A stretch of DNA of 64,000 nucleotides from Imbricaverruca yamaguchii (lineage: Eukaryota > Arthropoda > Thecostraca > Neoverrucidae), in NCBI GenBank assembly GCA_034440575.1, contig JAOTOL010001151.1, positions 245,190 through 309,189 on the forward strand, in the 5' to 3' direction. The stretch's first letter is position 1; every line of letters starts with the position of its first letter. Under the pieces are notes generated by a model that was not told where the DNA came from, searched no databases, and was given only the letters and a program-made list of their open reading frames with translations. Below are positions 12,601-27,600 of this stretch, piece by piece. The position numbers and the translations under genes were made by a program.

Positions 12601-15600
12601 TTGAACGCTCGAGGGCACTGCCCCCCAATCCCGTTTAACTAATTTTGTTTCAGCCAAAGACCCTTTCAGACGAAAGGCTATAGGTGCCACGTGGGCTATG
12701 GGGAGGCACACTCAGGATGCTCGAGTGTACCTCCCCAACTATTTTCCACCGAAGGCATTCATCCGTGGAAGGAAATGTGGTCCGACCAACGAACATTCCT
12801 GGATCCGCCCATGTGCCTACGCAACTACTCTCTACTTCACACAGGCATGGCTAAATGAACACTGTATGTGAGGCAACCCAACTTACCTGTAAAGCCGGCA
12901 ACAAAACCGATACCAATACGAACACATTGTCGGTACATTGCTTTCCAGCGCATCGTGCAGCCAGTTAAATTATTAATGGTCTTGAAATAACTATGGCGGG
13001 TTCCACTTCGGCTCTAGCTACTAAATTATACTAGTTTATCGGACACATCATGTAATTACTGGACGAAAATCCAACCATGAGAAAGGCTGACGAACGCTGA
13101 ATGAGAGCTTCCAAGTTATAAATCATCATACACCAATACATAATAATTAAATATGCCCGGCCAAATTTGCATCCTGTAGATAGCGAATTTTCATACACCA
13201 CCTTGACCCAGTTAGGTGTCATTGTGCTCTGCGAACCGCCAGTGATGAGGTTGTTTAAAATAAATAAATAATGAAACTAAAGCACCGATTACACAAAACG
13301 AACGTAGCAGAACTCATTCCACTTAGTGTAAGTCAAAGTGCATATATTTCTCGTTCTGCTTAGGCAATTTGTAAACATTGTCTGTCAAATAATTACTTGT
13401 AACATGATGAATCGAATGCAGGAAGTATTTCGCCTTTCTTGCTCTTCACTACCATGGACTGCTATATAATTCAACTGCTATATCCACATCGCTTTACGGT
13501 GTAAAGTAACAGGAAATCGGTTTGGAATAACAGAAACGTATATTCCGCTCCATTTCATGGTCTGCTGCACTTTGTTGGGGTTTTATTTTATTCATAAGTT
13601 AGTATCGAGTTTATGTGCCAGTTAGGTGTCGAATGTACATCTCTGGGATCTTTTCTTCACATCACCAGTTATATTATATTTCGTTTCATTCTTGCTAGAT
13701 GGCAATCGCTCAAAGATTTCGGAATGTGTTTGCTACCAAATTCATCTGGCAAATGCGAGTCGCCGGGTGCTATACGATTATGGCACACTGTTTTGTTGTG
13801 GTCTATAACAGGCTTCAGCACCTGAACAGCTCTCAGGCTGGTTTGACACGTGCATGGAAAGCATTATGACGATAATCAATGTGTTAGAGAAGGATTCTGA
13901 GTGATGTTTCTGGATGTTGGCATTGGTGTTTATAAGCGCACCAACTGCATATGTTATCCAGCGATATTTCTGGGTACAGTTTGTATCGATATTTATCGTA
14001 CTCATGATCAATAGTGGGGAATTTTGGCGCATGAACTTTAAAAAAGGATACCGGAAGCGACGTAAGAAAAAACAGTGTAGGGTGTCAATTTGCACCAAAC
14101 TGTAGGAATTTTAAAACAATGATGATGACGGAGGCACAATAACTGGCGGCCCGAGCGTCAGCAGGCTTTAGGGATACGGCGAGATCTTGACCAACCCATA
14201 CAAGGCACTACAAACTGTGAAATCATAAAAAAAATACCGACAAATTATCTAAACTTAGTCTATGTGATATTCCACGAGATTATGGCTTTGTTTTCTCCGA
14301 AGAAAATGCTCCCAAACGCTATCACGTCGAATACCTTCCATAATGTATACTTTAACATAATGCATACTTTAATGTATCCACCTCAAACTTTAACTTCGGG
14401 GCAGGTCGCTGATTCATATGTCAGCATCGTGGCCTCTCATGCACTTAAGCTTGACAAAATCGTTAATCTATGAGCAAAGGGCTATAAAATATGACCCGTG
14501 TCAACTAGTCCACAATACACACAAATCGACCATATCGAGGCTAGGTCATTGACCCACATATGACCATTTTGATGTATGGCGTATTGGACAATATTACTAT
14601 TGTGCTCTATGACTGAATAACTTTTAAATGGCATCCATATCGGCTATGCTCCTAGTCACATAAAGTACCATTATCTGGAGCCCATGTCAGGCCGTGACAT
14701 TTTACTTCTGCGGCCCATTAAGGATTCGGCTATACACGAACAACAATACGCCGTAAGAGAGACAATTGATTCGGCACCCATCAGCTAAAATGAAAATGAA
14801 AATTGGATTTAATCAAAATCAAATAATAAATATTCAAAAAGCAACGAGATCAATGAAACCTCCCGAGGTCACGAGGTCAGATATTGGCTTCACAAGAGCA
14901 CAGTTATTTGCGTTGCATTAGGCAAATCTTCCGCTTTCAAATGATACTTATGTTTGGTAAACGAATACTTGCCACTAAAAAAATCAAAATTATTTTCTGC
15001 ATGAACTCCCTCCGTGACCTCGATAAGTTCACATAACCTGTATCTCGTGACCCCTTTGATCTGGAAACCAAAAATATCAGAATCGTAATCTGGGACGTAG
15101 ATAACCCGGCGAAGCAGTTTAACAGAATTAAAAATCGCATGGGGTGTGGTGAACAACTTGAGTCTACGTTGGTGATTTGTCCTGGAATCGCCCAATTGTA
15201 CGCGAACAATACTCACATACGGCCATACTGGGGTGGGCGCACAGCCGCCGAACGCCGTCCACACGGTGTCGCAGCATCTGGAGCACGGGCACACCGCGTC
15301 AGGGGTGACTCGGCCGACACACATGGTACAGGTGACACGACCGACACACGTGGCACAGGTGACTCAGCCGACACAAGTGACTCAGCCGACACACATGGCA
15401 CAGGTGACTCAGCCGACACAGGTGACTCGGCCGACACACGTGGCACAGGTGACTCAGCCGACACACGTGGCACAGGTGACTCAGCCGACACAGGTGACTC
15501 GGCCGACACACGTGGCACAGGTGACTCAGCCGACACAGGTGACTCGGCCGACACACGTGGCACAGGTGACTCAGCCGACACAGGTGACTCGGCCGACACA

Positions 15601-18600
15601 GGTGACACAGGTGACTCGGACGACACACGTGGCACAGGTGACTCGGCCGACACATGTGACACAGGTGACTCGGCCGACACAGGTGACTCGGCCGACACAG
15701 GTGACTCGGCGACATGGCACAGGTGACCGCCGACACAGGGCGGGTGCCGGACAGTGGCACAGGTGACTCGGCCGACACAGGTGGCACAGGTGACTCGGCC
15801 GACACACATGGCACAGGTGACTCAGCCGACACAGGTGACCCGGCCGACAACTGGACAGGTGACCGCGCACAGGTGACGGCCACACATGGCACAGGTGACT
15901 CAGCCGACACATGACACGTGGCACAGGTGACTCGGCCGACACGTGGCACAGGTGACCGGCAGGGACAGGTGACTCAGCCGACACAGGTGACTCGGCCGAC
16001 ACACATGGCACAGGTGACTCAGCCGACATAGGTGACCGGCCGACACAGGACGGTGACACGGCCGACACAGGTGACCGGCGCACAGGTGGCCGGTGAACGG
16101 CCACACATGTGGTACAGGTGACCGGCGACACCGTGGCACAGGTGACTCAGCCGACACATGTGGCACAGGTGACCGGCCGGTGGCACGGTGAGGCAGGTGC
16201 ACGGCGACTGGGCACGGTACGCCAACATGTGGCACGGTGCGGCGACCAGTGGCACGGTGACTCGGCCGACACAGTTGGCACGGTCGGACATGTGGCACGG
16301 TGACCGGTCGACACATGTGGCGCAGGTGACACGGGCGTGGCGGTGACGGCGGGCGCAGGGCTCGGCGACACGTGGCACAGGTGACCGGCCGACACATGTG
16401 GCACAGGTGACCGGCCGACACAGGTGACCGGCACGTGGCGACACGGTGACTGGCCGACGCGACAGGTGACACGGTACCATGTGGGCGTGTCGGCCGAAGT
16501 GGCACAGGTGACCGGCCGACCAGGTGACTCGGCCGACACACGTGGCACAGGTGACTCGGCCGACACATGTGACACAGGTGACTCGGCCGACACATGTGAC
16601 ACAGGTGACTCGGCCGACACAGGTGACACGGTGACACGTACAGGGCACAGGTGACTCGGCCGACACAGGTGACTCGGCCGACACAGTGGCACAGGTGACT
16701 CAGCAGACACAGGTGACTCGGCCGACACACATGGCACAGGTGACTCGGCCGGCACAGGTGACTCGGCAGACACATGTGGTTCTGGTGACGCATGCGTCAC
16801 CAGAACCAGCCGGAGCCCAGCTTCGTGCTGGGGTGGGCTCCAGCTGTTGAAAGTGCCGACAACTTGTCTCCCGTCACCTGGCCACAAATCCCCATCCCTG
16901 ATGTCAGTTCGGCCCTCAGGGCACACACAACAAGACGGTGGGAGCACTGCTCTCGCGAGCTTGAGGTATCAGGTGGACCATAAACAGACCACGGACACAA
17001 CGGTGCGGTCGGGCCACTGGTGGTGGTGTCGCAGCCAGCAGCCGGGTCACGCAGTAGACGCTCAGTACAGGTCAGAGAGCCTCGCACGGCGCCGATCGCA
17101 ACCGCGCCGTGCAATAATGCACGCGCAAACACTGCTTTATCCTGAAGCGGGCCATTCACGCCGACCGACATCGACCTGAGAGACCGAAACTCGAGACGCT
17201 ACAATATCGAACATTCCAGCACACATCCGCAGCGATAGCAAGCTAGGAGGGATGCATCGTCACATCCACACGCAAATGAATACCGGACACACGATAAATA
17301 TATTCAATCAGAACTTAATCATGAGGCATGGCATTCTATTCAAGTGAAAATACATAGAGGTGCTAGGCAATATTCACGAGCCATCGAAAAAAAACGTACT
17401 GTACAACTGTAAATGTGCAACGAAAAATATCAGAACGCAGGCTGAACAGACAATTTGTCTTTGCCTTGTCCACGCATGCTGTAAGGAACATGCTCTGGCA
17501 TCTTCTCGAGCACATCGGCGACTTCTTTCCAATCCTCAATACGTGAATGAATATATGTCCCCAGAAAGAAGGTCTGGGTAAAATATTATCTCCAAAACAC
17601 CAGAAATATATCCCAATATCCCCGATCAGTGAAGCATTGCAGGTTTACGTAAAGGATGTGAAATTCGGAGCGAACTTACATAAAATATATGGATAATTTA
17701 TTGCCTGGAACAGATACTGTATACGATGGATCATCAACCGCAAATATTATACATACGCTCAGACAAAATTTCTTACAGTTAAATAAAACCGTACTTATTG
17801 CCCTTGGACCTTGCATTGGGGCCCGAGTTTCAAATATCATGCCACACCGGCCTAGATATTTGTTATAGATAATACGGATAACAGACGAGGACCCGTCGAT
17901 TGCTTGACGTCTTACTCAGCAGACTGTCACCAATGTTCCTACTCTCGCACGTTGAATGATCGTGTGAAGCCGGAAGTACGGCCCGCCCACAGGACCCCAC
18001 ATCGCAGCCTTGATCTGGCCATTGGCAGGAAACAAACAACCTTTAGTCGGGCTATAATTCTTCACAATCCATTAATTACTCTCCCAGTTCTAAGAGCGGA
18101 TGACTTTCTCAGTGATAAGGATCTCCGGTATCAAAATTCCTCCTTATATGCTTTTGAATGAGGTCATTCATCCCGTTTGGGCCACTTAACCAGCGAACAT
18201 CAAGTCAAGTAGAAAATGTAACACAATTAGGGAACAAGCAAAAGCCGTTCTAGCTCAAACTGGACCCAGATGGTGGTCGGAACACTCCCGTATCACGCAG
18301 AACGTAGCTAAAACGGATCCAACTAAAACTGACCTGATACTTTTGGGCACGACTGCTACAGCACAAAGGCGGCCAGCTTTTCGATCAAATTCAGTAAGGT
18401 TGACATACGACTAGCCAAACACATAAACAAATTTGAGCGCATGCATCGACAAAATATATGCAAAAACAAACTAGCAAAGTGGTGCAGATTGTACACATAC
18501 GCACACAGATTGTACCCTCATACACGCAGGCAACCCGGACCTCGTCTACATACTTGGCTCGACATCACACGCAGATTGTACTCTCATACACAAAGCGCTA

Positions 18601-21600
18601 AGCCGAAATATTGGCTTTGCAACACTGCGGGCTGACGTGGCTGAGCGCAACACGCGCACAACCGCCACCCGGTCACCCCAAACACGGCGATGCAGCTATA
18701 GGGCACGCAATACACGAACACCTGTCCGAGCAATTCGGCAATTTGCGCAGCAAATGATCTGCATAGCAGCATCCGCGAAATAACCACAACTATCGATTTA
18801 AAAAGTGGCTGAAATATATCGCTGTCGACATGAACTTATCGTTGCGTTTCCCTCTCCTAATCCAAGAATTTGATCGTGCATGAAATTGTTTTGCTGCTCT
18901 ATCGTAAATCTCAGCTCTAGTAACTATCTACACCCTGCACGCTCACCTTTTACCTACTGTGAACTTTGACAATGTAGTCACAGCGCCACAATGTTCTAAG
19001 TGCACCTCGTTCTGTGACGTAACAGACGATGCGAATTGGGTGTCACAATGATTCACAATAAATAAATAAATACATTTAAAAAAGATGTCACCGCTACGCC
19101 AGAACCCGGACCCGACAGGTCATTGGAACAGCAAGAACCTGTCTGTACGAGTAGCTCCAAAATACCACCAGAGGCAGAGATCCCACACATATCGTAACAG
19201 GCACCACGTGACATTAAGCACATGCAGCTTTGGCCAATCTACGGAATATGCGGACGTACAGCCTTGGCACGAAAATAAACAGTCACAAAGCGAACGGAAA
19301 TAAATCGCCAACAGACATCGTGCTCCCTTCACAATAACAAAAACAAAACAAACAAAACAAAACAGAAATAGCATGCGTCGCTGACGTACGCTGGAGTGAC
19401 ATGACAGTCTGAAAACCAACGGTGACATCTAGTGAGAGAGATCGATACTCGGGTTCTCACCGGCTGCAGTAGATGTCGACTGCGTTTCAGGACAACACGG
19501 CAGAAATGCACATTTTGAGAGCCCGGGAAATGCAATCCTTTCAGCTGACGGTGTGGTTAGGAGACACAGCGAGACATCAATTCACTTGTAAACACACCCA
19601 TTATGGAACGTACTCAAATACAACTGGTGATAGTATGACAATTCAAGCGGTGGGGAGAAGAGCAACAGAACTGTTGACCACTGTTCGCCCCCTTCATCTG
19701 GCAGCAATATTGACATAACCGCGCCCTCGACCCAAGCGGTGACCTCTTCAGTTCACAGTGAATCACGATTGGCTGAGTTTCGCGGATGCAACAGCGCACT
19801 CGCAGTGAATGACCAGCTGAGCGTCCGAACACGAGGTTCACATACCTATACAGAATTGGCAATGTGACAACGATATACAATAATCTGGCCACACGTCACC
19901 CCTACCCATAAAAATGGATTGGATCCAACTTCGAATCGGCGTGCGCATTCGAAGAAGTGCACAGTACATTCGGAGTTGGGAGCCCCAGTTTGAAAGTAAC
20001 GAGTACAACTAAAGACAACATTGTTACTTGGCATATAAGTAATCAAAATTGTCTGAAATAAATACATAGAACGGAATGACTAACGTATATCTCCTACACC
20101 CCACTTCGTTAATTTCGCTAGAGCCATCAGCATTCTCATTGTCGTTAGCAGTCCAACGCATGGAATGGAAAGCCCACAGGACATTCATACCGACGATCTC
20201 AAACAAACTACTGGATCTCAAAGGTGATTATCTATTGTACAACATTTTATTAATCGGCATCCCAATGAAAACACTATGGTCCGACAACGGAATGCCAAAA
20301 GCCCAACGAAAACGATTGAATTATCCCAGCTCCAAAACAGCCCAACCAATGCACGTGCGACACCTCGCCCAGTGCCCCCCCCCCACACACACGCAACTAA
20401 GCCACATGGAAGGACTTTGTGGGTGGCCTATTGTTACCGTACCGGTACGGCCAGCAAACACCAGGGACTGTCAGGGGATAGCGATCAGGGTCCGGGGATC
20501 ATGGATCATGTATCTGGGACCATGGATCAGAGACTATGGATCAGGGACTATGGATCAGGGATCAGGGACCAGGGATTATCGATCGGGGATCAGGGTCCAG
20601 CGAACCCGGAGCTCGGTTCCACGACTACAGGTGTCGCCGCCGAGACGCCGCGTCACAGTACGGCCGCTGGGTCAGCATGCATCAGGGGCGAGACGCGGCG
20701 GACAGCCGCCGCCACGGCCGACGCAGTTCCAGCACAGACTGCGGCGGACGCCCACAACGCCACGCGCACCAAACGCGGCTCAGACAGCTGGTCTGCAGTG
20801 CCGACTGTAGCGCTCAGCATAGAGTTCGTGACCGTACGTCAACCCGGATAGTGTCGAGATGTACAGCAATAGCTGCCTCCTTGTAGTTAACGAAACTGGT
20901 CGTGCTGCTGTTTTTCGCGTGTGTTCGATTGGGGTGGGGTGCGGGTGGGTTGGGGAGTAAATGACAAGCAGCAATGCGACGCATTCTCGGAAAAAGGTTA
21001 CCTGCCAATCCAGGTAGAAGCTCTGACTACAATACGAAGTTTGAATTAATCAACCCTGAATAAAATGTTCAAGGGGAGAATGAACACAATGCTGTTCGAA
21101 TATCCATCTACCGATGCTCAACTTTATTCTAAAACATAACATTTCCCAGCGTATTTGGATTTTGTTTCCGGTACCGATTAGTGGTACAAATTTGCGCAAA
21201 TGGTTCCCCGGACCGTGTGTTCAGGACACGTGGTCAAATAGCATCCACTTCCTGGTCATCCTCTGACAATGATATTAACAATGATGTGCATTCGTGGCGG
21301 GCCGACTGCCAACCGTCGAGCAGCAACCGACGCATGATCCCGGTATGCACCGACGTGCCAGCAGTTACAGCAGGAACGAAACAGCAATTGATTGTAAACC
21401 CGCTATAGTCGACCAATTTATCAATAATGATCAGGATTCGTCGCGGACGGAATGGGGCAACCCGGTACATATGATCGCCCGCATTTGTCCAAACATGACC
21501 TACGCTTCAGTACAGTATACGTGTCAGCGTATATTACCTACTTCGATATTTCTCCACCGACACAACCGACCAGCTGGCAAAGCCGTTTCCGCAGTCTGTC

Positions 21601-24600
21601 CTGGAACTGGCGCCGGGCCCCAATTACAAGCGAGAGATCAAGCAGGGACACACACAACAGTCAGAGCAAAACGGTACCTAACCTGCGTTCTACCGGCGCG
21701 ACCAGTCTGAAACAGACGAGGGCAGCACGGTCACACAGCGGCCCGCCGTGACACGACGGCCACATCCCGCCCAGATGACACTGCATAACACGGCGGGGTC
21801 AGCCCAGACAGGCCTGGCACGTGACTGGGCCGCTACTGGTCAGAGTCGGCAGCCGAGCGCTGCGCAGCTACTTGCGGCACAGCTACTTGGAAGACTTTGA
21901 GAGACTCTCGTGTTTGCACACGTGAGAGAACACCCACAGCCCAGCCGTGTGACGTGACGGTGACTATACAGTAGGTGACTGTAGAGCACCCACAGCCCAA
22001 TAGTGTGACGTGACGGTGACTGTACAGCACGTGACTGTACAGCACCCACAGCCCAATAGTGTGACGTGACTGTGGCTGTACAACAATCGACTGGTGGTGG
22101 TGGATTGGAGTTTAGGGGCGCGTGGACATCTAGGGTCATTTTGCGCCCATGGGACAACAATCGACTGTACAGCACCGACAGCCCATCCGTGTGACGTGAC
22201 GGTGACTGTACAGCAGGTGACTGTACAGCACCGACAGCCCATCCGTGTGACGTGACGGTGACTGTACACCAGGTGACTGTACAGCACCGACAGCCCAATA
22301 GTGTGACGTGACGGTGACTGTACAGCAGGTGACTGTACAGCACCCACAGCCCAATAGTGTGACGTGACGGTGGCTGTACAACAAGCGACTGTACAGCACA
22401 CACAGCCCAATAGTGTGACGTGACGGTGACTGTACAGCACCCACAGCCCAATAGTGTGACGTGACGGTTGTTAGTGTGACGTGACGGTGGCTGTACAGCA
22501 GGTGACTGTACAGCACCCACAGCCCAATAGTGTGACGTGACGGTGACTGACAGCAGGGAAATGACAGTACAGACCCACAGCCCAGCAGTGTGACGTGACG
22601 GTGACTGTACAGCAGGTGACTGTACAGCACCCACAGCCCAATAGTGTGACGTGACGGTGGCTGTACAACAAGCGACTGTACAGCACCCACAGCCCAATAG
22701 TGTGACGTGACGGTGGCTGTACAACAAGCGACTGTACAGCACCCACAGCCCAATAGTGTGACGTGACGGTGGCTGTACAACAAGCGACTGTACAGCACCC
22801 ACAGCCCAATAGTGTGACGTGACTGTGACTGTACAGCAGGTGACTGTACAGCACCCACAGCCCAATAGTGTGACGTGACGGTGGCTGTACAGCACCCACA
22901 GCCCAGTAGTGTGATGTGACGTGACGGTGACTGTACAGCAGGTGACTGACCAAGCCGGCAGACCGAGCCGTCTGCGAGTAGGTGGGGCTGGGCACCAGGG
23001 AGCTGGCGGCTGAGCCGGGGCCGGAGTGGCCCGAGTAGCCGGCGCCGGCCGGACCCGGACCGGGCAGGCCGCCGGCACACTCGCTCGGCAGCTGAACCAC
23101 CAGGTAGCTGGAGGCCGGCATCGTGTCAGGGTCTCTGCCGGGCCAACGGTCAGGTCAGGTCAGCACCGGTCACAGGACATCGCCTCCGGGTCTCTGCTGG
23201 GCCAGCGGTCAGGTCAGCACAGGTTCGCCCGGTCTCTGGGTGTCAGGTCAGCCTCAGACTCGCCTCCGGGGTTCTGCTGGGCCAGCGGTCAGGTCAGCAC
23301 TGGTCACAGGACATCACCTCCAGGGTTCTGCCGGGGTAGCTATCAGGTCAGCACCGGTCACAGGACATCGCCTCCGGGGATGTCTGATCAGGTCAGTACA
23401 AGTTAACCAGTGGTAAGTGAAAATGCAGCGCACGCCGGGGATGTTGGCGAATATTGCACCAGACGTGCTAGACGTCGAGATCACATCCGTTCAGTTGTCG
23501 CTACTCTTCGCCCGCGACCAATCGGCGTGAGAGATTGGCGACGCTGCATGACTCAACGGTCGGTGTGTCACAAAAACCAATAACCAACCAACATCCGTTC
23601 AGTTGACAAGAACCAGGCAACAGTTGGTCCACGTACAGCCAGCATCGCGTCTCGGCTACGGACTGTCGCGGCGTCAGTCCAGGCCCACTGCGGTCAAGCA
23701 GGCGCTGATGCTGGCTCCCCACCGCTGCTCTGTAAACAGGCAGTGATGGGATACGACACGGTGTCGGGTCGTACCTGGTGGGATTCAGCGAGTCGTAGTC
23801 GGTCTCCGACTCCAGCCAGTCGGGTCCGCTGACCAGAAGCGCCACGTCCAGCTCCTGGATCTCCTTCTGGGTAGCCAGCACCATCAAGTTTGGGTTCGCC
23901 TGTCAAGTCACGCCATATTAAGTTAGATCAAATGAGCGCATGACCAGCATGGCACAGATTCTTGCCACAAGAACGCAAAACACGAACACAAGGCTGGCAG
24001 GAGCACATTAGATATAACGTTCACTAACAAAAACTGATAACAAAGCTTCCGCATATAGCAATTTCGTCCTTCTTAAAATCAGCCACGATCTTGCGGCTCA
24101 TCTAGCAGTAGATACAGGCAAGCACAGCACTGAGCGGGCAGAGGACTTGCTAGAGCACGTACAGGCCACAGAAGGTGAGTAGATCGGCAGAGTTCCGCCG
24201 GCTCAGCGGAGAGATCGGCTAGCCAAACACGCGTTGTCACCGGATCAGTACTCATCAGCGCCCACCTGGTTGATGCAGAAGGCGGTGATGGCGTCTTGCT
24301 CCTTGTGGATGATCTTGATAGGGTCGGCCGCCAGCTCGGGCTCGGTGTCGCCGACCGAGCCGCAGTTGGCCGCCAGCGTGGAGCGGCGCGAGAACAGCAC
24401 GCGGATAAAGGTGTCCTGGACAAGCTCCTGCTGCGCCAGTACCAGCCACAGCCGCTTGACGGCGCCCACGCCCGACCGGTCGGAGCTAGACGGCCACCAC
24501 ACGCGTCAGCCGATACATCACCCGCGTCAGCAGATACACCTCACGCGTCGGCAGATACATCACCCGCGTCAGCACATACGCCTCACGCGTCGGCAGATAC

Positions 24601-27600
24601 ATCACACGCGTCAGCACATACGCCTCACGCGTCGGCAGATACATCACACGCGTCAGCACATACGCCTCACGCGTCAGCCGATACATCACACGCGTCAGCA
24701 GATACGCCTCACATGTCGGCAGATACATCACACACGCTCAGGAAGCTAAGCACTTTGGTGAGATGCCACCTCCAAATATCCCCTGCAGGAGGGCATGACA
24801 CTAAATGTAAATAGAAGCTCAAACCACCACAATAACGACCAAACTGTTTTGGAAGACACTTTACTAACTGTAAAAGGGTCCCAGGACATGCTACCAACTT
24901 CATAGAACATGGTAGTTACCAGAGGATGGTGTTGTAGGACACGGTGCCAACTCGAATGGAGTGTTATAAGACATTACAATGACTAGAATAGGGTGTTATA
25001 GGACATGGTACCGACTCGAGGCGTTGAAAGATGACTAGTGGACGGTAAGACTCGATGAGTGGCGTTTGTTAGATAGTACTGACTAGTGGGACGTTGTAAG
25101 ACTCAGCACTGACTAGAGTGGCGTTTTGTGACTCAGTACTGACTAGAGTAGCACGTTGAAAGACTCAGCACTGACTAGAGTGGGATGTCGTAAGGCTCAG
25201 TATTGACCTGAGCGTTGTAAGACTCAGCACTGATATGACCAGAGTGGTACGTTGTAAGACCCAGTACTGATTACAATAGCGCACTGTAAGACTCAGTATT
25301 GACTAGAATGGTGCGTTGTGAGACCCAGTACTGACTAGAGTGGCGTGTTGTGAGACTCAATACTGACTCGAAGGGAGTGTTGTACGACTGCACCATGGCG
25401 CGGTACTTGACGATGGGCGGCCCCCGAGCCGACTCGTCCACGTTCAGGTTGGGGATGTAGTGCTGAGGCGGCCGACTGGAATTGACGACTGCCTCCAGCT
25501 CGTCCGACCAGCGATCCATCAGACGAAGAACCGTGTGCACCAGTGGCGACACTACCGGCAACTCTGAGAAATGGTCAGTGGCAATAACACTGGCAGCTTT
25601 GGGAAACACAGCCAGTGTCCGCACTACCGGCACCTCAGAGAATCAGTGAAGACATCATCCGGTGGGGTCTCCACCGGCAAGGCGACCGATGGTTACCACC
25701 GCCAGCCCTGGCAGACGCACGTCAGTGGCGACAATAAGGGCAGATCGGGGAAAGTCAGCAACAGCACCACCGACAGCTCTGGGAAATACAGCAACACCAC
25801 CACCGACAGACCTGAGGAACACAGCAACAACACCATCGACAGCCCTGAGGAACACAGCAACAACACCACCGATGACCCTGGGAAATACAGCAACAGCACA
25901 ACTGACAGCCCCGGGAAATACAGCAACACTACCACCACAGCCTTGGGAAACACAGTAACAACACCACCGACAACTCCGGGAAACAGCAACATCACTGGCA
26001 GTCTTGGGAAACACAGTCAGTGGCAACAACAGGGTAGCATAACTCTGGCTGCCGACGGGAGGTATCTGAGAAAACGTTTTGATTGCCCTTCCTGAGAAGG
26101 CATCAGCGTGACGACGTGGCCAACTCACCGACTCAGACGAGCACCAATGCCACTATTCTCACCCTGCTGCTCGATGCCCGCCACGCTGAGCAGCTGGGTG
26201 ATCTTCTGTTTACACAACTTCATACAGGCGAACCGCATCAGTTTCCAGCTGAACGAGTTTGGGTCGGAGTGCTCAGTGTTGACCGTGCCGTCCGTTAGTC
26301 TGTAACGAGGGTGACCGTACCGTCCGTTAGTCTGTAACGAGGGTGACCGTGCCGTCCGTTAGTCTGTAACGAGGGTGACCGTACCGTCCGTTAGTCTGTA
26401 ACGAGGGTGACCGTACCGTCCGTTAGTCTGTAACGAGGGTGACCGTACCGTCCGTTAGTCTGTAACGAGGGTGACCGTGCCGTCCATTAGTCTGTAACGA
26501 GGGTGACCGTACCGTCCATTAGTCTGTAACGAGGGTGACCGGTGCCTTAGTCTGTAACGAGGGTGACCGTACCGTCCGTTAGTCTGTAACGAGGGTGCCC
26601 GTCCTTGGTAACTTGACGGGTGACCGTGCCGTCCGTTAGTCTGTAACGAGGGTGACCGTGCCGTCCGTTAGTCTGTAACGAGGGTGACCGTGTGGTCCGT
26701 TAGTCTGTAACGAGGGTGACCGTACCGTCCGTTAGTCTGTAACGAGGGTGACCGTACCGTCCGTTAGTCTGTAACGAGGGTGACCGTGCCGTCCGTTAGT
26801 CTGTAACGAGGGTGACCGTACCGTCCGTTAGTCTGTAACGAGGGTGACCGTGCCGTCCGTTAGTCTGTAACGAGGGTGACCGTCCGTCCGTTAGTCTGTA
26901 ACGAGGGTGACCGTGGTTGTAACGAGGGTGACCGTGCCGTCCGTTAGTCTGTAACGAGGGTGACCGTGTGGTCCGTTAGTCTGTAACGAGGGTGACCGTG
27001 GTCCATTAGTCTGTAACGAGGGTGACCGTGCCGTCCGTTAGTCTGTAACGAGGGTGACCGTGGTCCGTTAGTCTGTAACGAGGGTGACCGGTTGGTACAG
27101 GGTGACCGTGCGTTGTTGTAACAGGGGACCGTTGTTGTAACGGGTGACCGTCCGTTAGTCTGTAACGAGGGTGACCGTGTGGTCCGTTAGTCTGTAACGA
27201 GGTGGTGGTGGTGGTGGTGGTGGATTGGAGTTTAAGTCTGCGTCGACATCTAGGGTCATTTTGCGCCCATAGTCTGGAACGAGGTGACCGTGCCGTCCGC
27301 CAGTCTGTAACGAGGATGATCGTGTCGTCTCTTAGTCTACAACGAGGGTGACCATATCGTCCGCTGGTCTGCAACGAGGGTGATATGGTCCGTAACGAGG
27401 GTGACCATGTCGTCTCCGTTAGTCCGTAGTGCGGGCGACCGTGCCACCCGTTAGTCTGTAACGAGGGTTACCGTATCGTCAGTTAGTCTGCGACGTGTTG
27501 ATAATTGGTGGGTAATGGTCTGCAATGAGTCGGTGAAGGGTCCGCCAAAATTGGCTTTGGCTAGGCAATTGGCTGAACAGTTAGGGGTCGGTTAAAACCA

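Noticed and set aside
14890..15209. Extra exon from the open frame LLRRVIYVPDYDSDIFG...
   Set aside because: Exons 34 and 35 already join in phase without it, and it does not resemble any DMXL block.
16797..17171. Additional exon (frame ending TAGAHPSTKLGSGWFW)
   Set aside because: Exons 33 and 34 are in phase 0 and adjacent in the family alignment; no acceptor/donor pair supports this frame.
21840..23121. Minus-strand 412- and 314-codon Cys/Thr-rich frames
   Set aside because: Only the last part (22951-23134) is a real Rbcn-3A exon; the rest is intronic minisatellite read through.
26280..27480. CRISPR-like regular repeats
   Set aside because: Units are contiguous tandem copies without unique spacers, in an animal intron; other arrays were rejected for the same reason.
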